Shown here piece by piece: positions 55,543 through 64,000 of a DNA stretch of 64,000 bases. This DNA comes from Climacium dendroides (Eukaryota; Streptophyta; Bryopsida; Hypnales; Climaciaceae). The notes beneath the pieces are model-generated. The model saw only the letters and a program-made list of their open reading frames with translations, was not told the DNA's origin and did no database searches. How positions within the stretch are numbered: position 1 is the stretch's first letter; each line of letters opens with the position of its first letter. Made by a program: the position numbers and the translations under genes. The DNA is taken from the NCBI GenBank assembly GCA_950106755.1, contig OX467082.1, positions 11,222,001 through 11,286,000 of the forward strand, written 5' to 3'.

Positions 55543-58500
55543 TCAAGCTAAAGTAACTCCATATACGCTGCAAAACTGTCCCAAGGCCGTCATGTTGCTA
55601 GGTTCCAATCCCTGTTGTAACACAGTCGACAGATTTCGATACTGCTGAGAGACTCCTGCTAGAGTTTTGACCACAAATTCCTTAGTGTCTTTGATATCCT
55701 TCAAAGGGTCATCTTCTTTCTTCGCTGCATTATGTAGTTGAGCGTAAACAGCTACATAACCTGCTACCTCGTCCATATCAGGTACATCTTTATCATCTTC
55801 TACCCGCTCCTCTTCGGGCTTTACTAGTAATGTCATCACACTATTCATCAGCTTCCCAACATACATCTCCTTCGACATCTGGAACAGCGGTGCGACAAGC
55901 ATTGTTGCAAAAACAGCACATAACTTTGTCTCAATATCCCCACTTATTGAGACAAGATTTGGGATCCAGATTTTGTCCAAGATGGTGATGAACAGATCAG
56001 GTTGCACAGAATTAATTGTCTCTATGACTTTTCCGGGAGTGTGCTTCACACCAAAGAGAGAAGCGAATACAATAAGGGACTTGATAAATTTCACAGTGCT
56101 ACGGTACTGGAGTCGTGTAAATAAGATTTTCCAGATTTGAGTCATGTACGGAGAAAGAGCTTCCAAACTCAGGTTCTCTACAACAGTATTCAGGATGAAG
56201 AAGCCCTGGTGGTCTGTGTTTTTCGAGCCAACAAGCTTCTCAAACACGCCCAAAACTTGCATCAACTGATTCCCTTGGGTAATTTCTTGAGGAGCTTTCT
56301 GCAAGTAAGCTTGTAGAAGTCTAACCAAACCAGGAACATTGGCCTGCCTTTGCCACAACATCGGTGTAAGGAGTGGTGGAAAAAACGCAATATAAGTTTG
56401 AGGTATAGGCGGCCTCCGACTCTCAAGTAATTGAGACATGATTTGGAAAACGTAAGGCGCAAACTCCGTCACGTCTTGCTCCAACACAGTCTGGAAGACG
56501 GGGAACAGTAAGTTTTCGAAGGTTGCAACCTGCCCTGGATCTCTCTCGGCAGAATTTCTCAACAATGCCGCAACTGCCTCAAAAAGATAGTGGTTGAAGC
56601 TCGGGTTAGATGGGTTCTTGCACACTTCTGCTAGAATCTTAGTGAGTTCGCCTAAACATTGAGCAGCAAAGGGCCCAATATCAGCTATAGATAAAACCCT
56701 CATGATGCACCTCATGACATATGCATTTTCCTGAGATTCAGGAAGCTTCAGAGCCCCGAACAGATTTGCAAAAAGAGGTTGTAAAAATGGGGAAAGATCC
56801 GATGCAGTGTAGCGGGTCTGCTTTCCATCCTTTATAGCCAACAGTTTCTCGATAGCCAAGGCTGCATAAGAGTGTACGACATTAGACTCTGCCAACAAAA
56901 ATCCGATCAAATTCGGCATCAACTCCAAAGCCAGATGTTTGGGAACTTGGGTGCGAAACGTCGTCAAGAACTTCAGTGCATCAGCCTTCAGAAGCCCGTT
57001 GGAATTAACGTCTTGGCTTAGTAATTCCGGCACTATTTGAGAGTTGAAAAACTGTTCGAAATTTACTAAGTCTGTTCCAGTTGCTCCTGTTGATGCTTGC
57101 TTGGGGGCAAGCGAAACCACCAAGTAAATTGCACAATCTTTCGATTTCCAATTCTGAGTTGGATTAGTTGCAAACTGTTGTAGCATTGACTGGATGTATC
57201 CATTAAACATTCTAGTCACTTGTTCTCGATAGTGAGTAAACAGCCCCTTCACAAGTTCACAAGCCGTCCTCCTCCTATTGACATACACAAATGTTAAGAA
57301 GAACTTCACTATAATCGATTATCACATTCTGGTGTAAATTACACGCGTCACCCTATATCTGACCAGCGCACTTCTACAGAAAATCTACTGGAATCAGGTC
57401 AACCATAGCTAACAGGTTGTCCAAACGTCATACAATTGCATTCAATAGGAATAAAAGCAGAAAAGCACCCGTGCAACATCACACTTCATCAACAAGTGAC
57501 AACAAAAATGTTGTGCCTGGTATCAGCAGATAACGTACCTGGTATCCAGATCGCTGCCCTCCACATCCCGCCTGATGTGTTCAACGTGATTCATCTCAAA
57601 AAGCTCCTCATCTTCATCTCGAAGCCTCACGTTTGGAATGACAATACTCTCGCAGATCTGTTTTAGGGTTGCTGGATCGGCAAAAAGCTTATGGTGCACA
57701 CTTTTACTCACTGTAGTCAAAAACTTCATAGCAGTTGTTGCCAATCGATCTTGGCAAGGAGACGGAGACACGGTCAAGAGCAAGCTCCACACATCCGTTG
57801 CGAACTGACTCAAGAAAGGCTGAAACTCGTGCTCATTCTTCTCCATGTACAAATTGATATTCTCACAGACCGCCGCCTTAAGTTCATCAACAACGCTTGT
57901 TTTTTCGGGATCAGTTTCGGCCAATAAAGGATTAGTATATGTCAGGTACTTCTGGAATTCTCCCATCCACTCAGTTATGTGATCCTCAAAAAACTCAGGA
58001 AGGTCTTGGAAATTGAGAGAATAAAAGATTCGGCAACACAAGCGTTGGCACTCTAACGCCGGCTTCAGAACAACGGGTGCTTCCGCGTTCGCAGCTATGA
58101 CAGTCCCAGTCTTCTGAAAAATCTCGGTTAGTGGCACACAAAACCCGTCAAGGCAGTACTTCAAATCCGTGAAAAGCTCATTCGACTTGAACTCATACCT
58201 AAACCGCTTGAAAATGGAGTTAGCTGTCTGTAAGATACCGTTAATAACAGTGTAATCAGTAGCAGCGCTCAAACCTTTCACAAGCTCCGGAAGAAGCGTT
58301 TGCCATTTTCTTGGAAAATCATGTTGACTCATTATAGCTAGGGCTTCACTCAGCTGCGACTGAATTTTAGGCGGAGTGGATAACATCAAGTTCACAATCG
58401 CTCCCTTGATTTTCTCCTTCTCCGCCTCTTGGATACAAACAACCGACGTCGGCGAGTCGGCGTCCGGCGTCTCCCATCGAAACTTGATATGGTTCTTGAA

Positions 58501-58698
58501 ATTCACAGCTGCGGCTTGTCTAACTTGCTCATCCACCGTCGGCTCACACACAATCTGCATGATCACCATCCCATAGCCGGCCTGATCCGCTGCTTGATTC
58601 AGGAACGCCTCCGCCTGCTTCCGCGGCTCCGGATTCGGAGCCAGCGTCTGCAGAAAACATTGCGACAGAGACTTCAACGTCTCCTGCGTGTACTGCAT
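55543..58698 (-). CDS. CAS: Exportin-2 (CAS/CSE1), importin-alpha re-exporter, 963 aa, two exons
   Basis: This is a complete CAS/CSE1 orthologue. Exon 1 (58698-57539) begins [20 protein letters not shown], and exon 2 (57274-55543) runs from ..[12 protein letters not shown] to the end ..[11 protein letters not shown]. The intron has AG|GTACGT and CAATAG|G borders and interrupts an Arg codon (DT-R-RR). The spliced length of 963 residues fits the roughly 970 of plant CAS. The importin-beta N-terminal domain is at about 24-98, with the signature [25 protein letters not shown]-repeat Cse1 region follows ([13 protein letters not shown] at 128-140), then the CAS C-terminal domain in exon 2. In yeast, animals and plants this karyopherin binds RanGTP and importin-alpha in the nucleus and carries importin-alpha back to the cytosol. 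No lesion is seen. Confidence 0.96.
57275..57538 (-). other. CAS intron, 264 bp
   Basis: The donor is AG|GTACGT and the acceptor is ATGTCAATAG|GAGG. Joining restores the family sequence [12 protein letters not shown]. In-frame stops inside confirm removal. It is the only intron needed in the coding region. Confidence 0.93.
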
Positions 58699-59236
58699 TG
58701 TGCCAGCGTCCTCTTACTCACCAACTCCAAATCAATCCTCAAATCGAATTCGAATCAATCCTCAAACCGATCCCTAAAACGATCCCTAAAAATCGAGCTC
58801 GTCACAAAAGCGCCAATCGTGCCCCGTCCTTGAGCATCTCTCAGTCCTACCTAACTGCGCATGCGTGTTCTCCACGAACTTTCAAAAGCAAACCCTGACA
58901 CAACTCTTATAAGACCGGAAAAGCCCCCCAAAACCGACCAAATCGTGACCAAATCGTGCGGGAAAAAAACCCTAGGCAAGTTGAAGAAGAAAACCGCGAG
59001 TAGGAAATTGAAAATGGCGTACTCAGGAGCTGAGCGCGAGAATGGGGACACGGCAAGATGGTGAAGAAGGGAGGCTGGGAGTTTGAATGGAGAGACTGCG
59101 GGGCAGAGCTTCGAATATGTCGAGAAACTCGGCGCCCTAACCTATGCGGACATAAAACAAAGGGATGAGCTGGCGCCCTCGCCGGCTTGCAACGGACACC
59201 AAGTCGCTCCCTTGGGGACGACGAAAGTTTTGCTTG
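58699..59236 (-). promoter_or_regulatory. CAS 5' leader and promoter region
   Basis: GC-richer sequence continues about 540 bp upstream of the CAS start and ends at a MITE (59240). It contains repeated CGAT/TCGATTT-type words and an imperfect AATCGTGACCAAATCGTG duplication near 58940-58958. No TATA box is obvious. Overlapping frames on both strands (58429-58833, 58907-59272) look like shadows. Confidence 0.5.
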
Positions 59237-59239
59237 TAA

Positions 59240-59603
59240 GGTAGAAGTACCTATTTTGGATAAATTAAGCATTTCAATGTATATGATTTGGGAAAGTCAT
59301 TAGAGGGTTTGCAAAAATAAGGTTGCTCAAAAATGCCAAAAAAATGGAATTTTTTTCTCTTCGAATGAATATTTTATTGAATATAAAAGAGGATTTTTCA
59401 TCTAGACCCATTTTGGTTTCATAGAGTCACCTATTCTGATTACCTTTGGCACTTTTCCCTAAGCCAAGAAAGAAGAGAGATGAATGGGTGAGAAGGTACA
59501 AACGGAGAATCTTTCTCAGTAATTAATGCATTCAATTGTTGTCTACAATAGGTCAACCTATGCAACCATCATGGGGGTCTGTCCGAAATAGGTTCTTCTA
59601 TCT
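59240..59603 (+). mobile_element. MITE with TAA target sites upstream of CAS, 364 bp
   Basis: TAA (59237-59239) precedes GGTAGAAGTACCTATTTTGG. The far end GAAATAGGTTCTTCTATCT is followed by TAA (59604-59606). Inverted ends agree over about 20 bp. Three-base TWA target sites suggest the PIF/Harbinger type (inference). A truncated inverted copy is at 9192-9445. Confidence 0.65.
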
Positions 59604-59686
59604 TAATGAAATGACAATGGAACCACATTGGATAATGTTTTTGCTAAGTATTTTAAATTTTCTCTTGACAAATTCCATCATGTATG

Positions 59687-59747
59687 GTAGATATAGGGGG
59701 AGGTTGGATAGAAAATCATGTAGGGGGAGGTTAGGTAGAAAATCATT
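59687..59747. repeat. Tandem duplication of ~30 bp
   Basis: AGGGGGAGGTT.G.TAGAAAAT followed by CAT occurs twice in direct succession. Confidence 0.7.
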
Positions 59748-60627
59748 TTAGTAACTGGAGCTTTGCGTTGTTGTGCACAAGTATTGAAGATAGTGATTGT
59801 GTTGCAAGGAAATTAAATTTTTTTTTTTTAATCTTTTAAGAAAAATATGAGCATTCTCAAAAGAAGAGACATTTGCAAACCTAGAAACATGAATAATAAA
59901 ATGAATAAATAAATAAAAATTTGTCGACGCCAACCAAAGTTTTGTAATTCAATGTAGGTAAACATTTTCAAATATAGATATCATCAACGAAATTCATATC
60001 ATATTTTTTCTGAAAAAATATTATTTCTAAATATTTTGGAATGAAAAAACAAGAGAATCTTGGAGAATACTTCATTTTGTTGCAATGTCTACCAAACTTT
60101 ATCATATACACAAACAAAAATTATTTTTAGAGTATTAAGAAAGAAAATTAGGAAGAGATAAAGTAATTCCAAATCAGATGAACAAAACTGAGTTTTGGAC
60201 ATGGCTATCTTTGAAATTGATTTTCTTTCAATTACAACTAATTTTTCCTTCAAACTTATATAGTAACATGTAATATATCACACACTACAACTTAAGTATA
60301 TTTACTTTTGGAGTTTGTCCATTGATGCTTACAGTATGTTTGTTTGAATGAAAACGTTTCAACTTCATACTCAATTTCATTTATCATTGTATATATAGCA
60401 AAGATGTGCCAATTTTATCAAACTATTTTTTCATGGAAATTACTTTCCACCTATATGTTTATATTTTATTGATCCAATTTTATGATTTTATCTATTTTTA
60501 TAATGGTAATCATACGCCACCAAGGAAATTGACCAATTTTATTTGATCAATATATTTGTGTATTGATATTAGGAAAAATGTTCAAAAAATTCCAAAAAAG
60601 GTTTCGACATTGATCCTTAAAGGTTTC
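59748..60627. other. AT-rich stretch, nothing recognised
   Basis: No coding signal or repeat partner was seen. Confidence 0.4.
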
Positions 60628-60982
60628 ATCTCAAACTTAAGGATAGACGGATTGTTAACAATTATCGTGCAGTTATTGTTGTTTCATGAGTTCGTACCAT
60701 AATCGTATTGACTTAGTGTATTTTTATGCATGAAATCAGTGCGAAAACAATGAATATCAATAGCGTACAGTTTATGTATTTTAACTATATGATTGTTGTG
60801 CCAAAACTACACAACAATCATATAGTTAAAGTACATAAATCGTGCTATTGATATTCATTGTTTTCGCACTGATTTCATGCATAAAAATACACTAAGTCAA
60901 TACGATTATGGTACGAACCCATGAAACAATGATAACCGCACGATAATTGTTGCCAAATCGTAGGGTCTAAACTTTGTGATGT
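60628..60982. mobile_element. Long foldback palindrome FB2, 355 bp
   Basis: It is nearly identical to FB1 (52567-52922) from ATCTCAAACTTAAGGATAGA to CTAAACTTTGTGATGT, while the flanks differ. Both copies keep nearly perfect self-complementarity, so they are young or kept alike by gene conversion. Confidence 0.85.
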
Positions 60983-61158
60983 TGTGCATCTACTTTTTAG
61001 ATGTGCCTTGGTTAACCTTGATTGTAACTTTAAACATATCCATTCTAGTTATTAATTTTAAACTAAAAAATGAAGATTGATAGGTTTTAGTTTTGGGACA
61101 CATGGTCTAACAAATTCAAGATGAAAAGACACGTGGTTTGTGGCCTCTCTAAATGCAT

Positions 61159-61208
61159 AAAACCTCTCATAGTGCATAGTCCTGGCACCATGCACTAAGA
61201 GAGGTTTT
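61159..61208. repeat. Short 50-nt hairpin
   Basis: AAAACCTCTCATAGTGCAT pairs with ATGCACTAAGAGAGGTTTT, about 19 of 21 positions, with a loop of about 9-10 nt. A CCTCTCTAAATGCAT-like partial copy lies just upstream (61144). It may be a tiny foldback or a small-RNA precursor-like hairpin. Confidence 0.6.
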
Positions 61209-61527
61209 GCTTGTATAACAATGATAATTTTCCATAAAACCAAATGAAAAATTTCAAAGTAATAAATGGTTCATATAGTTCATATAATAAGCCTACGAGA
61301 TTGATTTTAACACAATTTAAAAGATTAAATTTAGCTTAAACACAATGTTTGACTAATTTGCAATAGATCTAATCCTTTGGGAGTTTAAAGTTATATATTG
61401 ACCCCTTCTTTTCTTCACCTTTTAACAAAAGTATATTTCCATTTAAAATGTGGTTGAAGAATATTATGGTGTATGCAAAGGACTTTAAAACATTCTCTAA
61501 CCGAATTTTGAAAGATAGTAAAGTTGC

Positions 61528-61802
61528 ATCATAAAGTTTAAACCTTACAGTTTGTCAATAGTTATCATGTGGTTATCGTTGTTTCATGAGTTCACACATT
61601 AATTACAATTTATTGCATCATTACAATGCATTACTTCGCATAATTATCGCATCATTACAATGCATTATTTGCAACTGCATTGTAACAATGCAAAGTAATG
61701 CATCGTAATGATGCAATAAATTGTAATTAACGTGCAAACCCGTGAAACAACAATAACCACATAATAACTATTGGCAAACCATAAAGTTTAAACTTTGTGA
61801 TA
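61528..61802. mobile_element. Foldback palindrome FB3, diverged relative of FB1/FB2, 275 bp
   Basis: The outer arms resemble FB1 (GGTTATCGTTGTTTCATGAG and its inverse GTGAAACAACAATAACC; AAGTTTAAACTTTGTGAT at the end). The inner arms are different, built from ATTGCATCATTACAATGCAT repeats. A shared outer end with an exchanged centre suggests a subfamily. Confidence 0.75.
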
Positions 61803-63250
61803 TAAGACATTGTGAACAACTATTAGAAAATTTTCAAAGCTTACAAATACCACATGTATTTTTATTTCAAAATCCATATCAAATTAACAAACAACGCAAA
61901 AGTTATGAGCAAAAAAAACACTTCTCCAAGGCTACAAAGACAAACATAAAAGACGAGTGTAAGTTTCTTGAAATAACCCAAAAAATAAATATATTTCAAC
62001 TTGTGCTGAATTTTTTTTTAAAATGTCATTGTTAGAAGATCAAACTTACAACTTGATTGTACAAGATGGTCACATCCATCCTAAAACCCTTTCTAATACC
62101 CAACAATGAAGTTACTTAGCCACATGTGCCATTACCAAACAATTAAGTTATTTATAATGTGTGCCCCATCTAGAGGGAGTTTTTTGAGTTCACTTATAAG
62201 CAACTAGTAAAAGCAAGCACATTTCTACTTGTGATGTTGATGAATGCCGAACCTAGATAGCATTTGATATAGTATGCCGCTAACAACAATAGTACAAACA
62301 TTTAATGAGGTAGTGTTTGAGGCCCATCACTTTAAAAATAGTGCTTAATTAATTTTAGAAAAAATAGATTTAAGAATATTGAAGGCAATCTTCTTAACTT
62401 GGGGTCTAGGTGTCCCATTAACTTAAATATCATAAGACCCATGAATGGGAACGTGCGCCCCATTAACAAGTAGCTAATCACAAGGTAATCTCATTGAAGG
62501 TCATGCTCAGTATGAATTGAAGTTGAAATAAATTTTGTAATCATGCTTAAAACAAAGTTGGGGCTTCTATTTGTAGCCAAGTGGGAACAACCTTTTAGTT
62601 GCATGTATAGAGGCTATGATGATTTTTGTACGAGGCTTTAGATAGTATATGAATGATATTTATGTCTTTTCTACATGCCAAGCCAATATTTTCAAGATAA
62701 TTTTGGTTTAATTTTTAAAAAATAATCAATTAATGTTAAACATGCTATATACCTAAAAAAAAAAAATTATATTGGTGGTTTACATCAAAAAATATCCTCC
62801 TCCCGAATAATTATTGTAAATTTTGACTTAGCTTCTAGATGAGCATACCTATGTTTATGATTTGACTTATTAGTCACTTCTTATTTCTACTTTTATTAAA
62901 TGTTATAGCATTGGATTTGTCTTTAAAGGCACTTTCACATCAAAGCTTTTGTTTTACTATCATGAAGACTTCGAATAGCTTATTATGCATTTGAAGTTTT
63001 CATAAATAAATTTTATTTTGAGAGTAGTTCCCTACCCGGAACCCTCCTCCTCGAAATATAGCTTTGGCAAATCAAAGTGAACGTGACGGAGTTAGCTTAC
63101 AAACTCAGCAGTTGCCGATTAACTCTCCGTAGTAACAGAATCTTGTAGTAACAAGATAGACTTGCGTTACAAGTTTCAACTTTTTCATGAAAAAATTGAA
63201 ATTCCTTATTCACGTCTTCGGCACGCCATCTTGTGAGTACGAGTTGAACA
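61803..63250. other. Stretch without recognised gene until 63030
   Basis: AT-rich to about 63030. From 63030 the composition becomes balanced, consistent with a promoter or leader for the candidate exon at 63251. Confidence 0.4.
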
Positions 63251-63361
63251 ATGTCTGATGAGCTCGAGAATGACGAGAGAAAACACAGAAAATCGATCAC
63301 AGGCATCTTATTAAACGGTGCCGTGAGCACTGAAATCCAGAGACGCATTCGGAGACTCGAG
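63251..63361 (+). CDS. Possible first coding exon of a gene running off the right edge
   Basis: ATG at 63251 opens 37 codons (MSDELENDERKHRKSITGIL, then LNGAVSTEIQRRIRRLE) ending GAG|GTATTG, a plausible phase-0 donor. The peptide is charged, with a helical Arg-rich end. Composition is balanced, unlike the AT-rich sequence before 63030, and the island continues to the window end. I do not recognise the family. The following 63362-64000 would be intron, although a 61-codon frame at 63604-63789 could hold another exon. The alternative is chance coding in a leader. Confidence 0.3.
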
Positions 63362-64000
63362 GTATTGATAGATAGATCAACTGAATAAAATGAACTTTAT
63401 GCAATTCTTAATTAGCGTTGGTGTGGATCGGGTCCAAGGTACTGCAGTAACATGGAAAAAACCCGATTTATTCAGTACAGTAGTCAAAACTGAGCAACGT
63501 TTCCAATCTAGCTCTTTGTATGTGTACTCGAACGTAACGGATCGAGTTGTGAAAAGAAATGATCGATAAAGGCAATCAAAATCGTAATTGAAATCAATAC
63601 TCCGTGATAGAGAAGAACAAAAAAGATTCATTTGCCGGTGATCGATACGTGCTGATTGAAGCATCGACAAAAACAGAGCAGGGTTTCTCGATAACTGATT
63701 CAAGGGAAAATATTCGTGCCGTTTTCAATTGCCGTATCCGATCCAGATTGCTTCATACTTTTCAATCCCGTACGTACACTACTTTCTAGTTTGGCAGTTC
63801 GATAATTGTAATTGAAGGCTTCCTACATGTGCATGTGAATTAGTTGTGAATGAGTTGACCCAGTTATGGGAGGCTACCCATTCCTGATCACCCCCGTTTC
63901 TGACAATTTAGGCTGCTCTCTTTTTCCGTGATAAATTATGGCACAGTTTCCAACAGAGTTGTGGTGCATTATGATTGGCTACAAGACTATCAATATTGCA
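63362..64000. other. Balanced-composition sequence, probably intron or transcript region
   Basis: Words such as GATCGATAC and TCGATAAC and the higher G+C continue from the candidate exon. No domain is recognisable in short frames on either strand. Confidence 0.3.

Noticed and set aside
58429..59272. Frames of 66-134 codons on both strands around the CAS start
   Set aside because: The plus-strand ones are antisense to CAS exon 1 and the others lie in its leader; none has family features.

Overview
This window is nuclear DNA from a land plant. The evidence is a plant-type exportin-2 gene (CAS) with one spliceosomal intron, a plant-specific DUF1644 zinc-finger gene, and a tandem leucine-rich-repeat (LRR) array of the kind found in plant immune receptors. 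The rest is long AT-rich intergenic DNA full of decayed transposons. A bryophyte (moss) or other non-flowering plant would fit, but nothing seen fixes the clade.

Layout. 1-2201: 3' part of a broken LRR gene (about 14 units of about 141 bp), with two decayed LRR remnants downstream (about 2750-3020 and 7125-7330). 4790-12920: an old AT-rich tandem repeat split by an insertion, whose inverted copy lies about 4.5 kb downstream. 13090-20360: mosaic of older repeats, a short TIR element (15579-16287) and a TTAA-flanked segment (18948-20354) holding a two-exon gene-like fragment. 21410-31980: a large inverted repeat with arms of 3.4 and 3.9 kb around a 3.3 kb loop. 32095-35241: a CACTA-like element carrying gene-like 5' sequence, then a cluster of related short elements with stem-loop modules. 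37062-39650: an intact DUF1644 gene and its GC-rich leader/promoter. 39702-54215: a region dominated by TTAA-flanked elements, including a 7.16-kb piggyBac-like element (41473-48630) with a dead but recognisable transposase, small non-autonomous elements and long foldback palindromes. 55543-58698: the CAS gene. 59240-63240: a MITE and more foldback elements. 63251-63361: a possible first exon of a gene running off the right edge.

Only two genes look intact and ordinary: the DUF1644 gene and CAS, both on the minus strand. They sit in GC-richer islands and need not be functionally linked. The most unusual content is the piggyBac-like system. One large element has a decayed transposase, and at least two families of short TTAA-flanked elements with CCC-starting ends occur in the same 64 kb. 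The short elements appear alone, nested, expanded into 150-bp tandem units, and apparently around host-gene-like sequence. All repeat relationships were read by eye; identities and exact ends need alignment.
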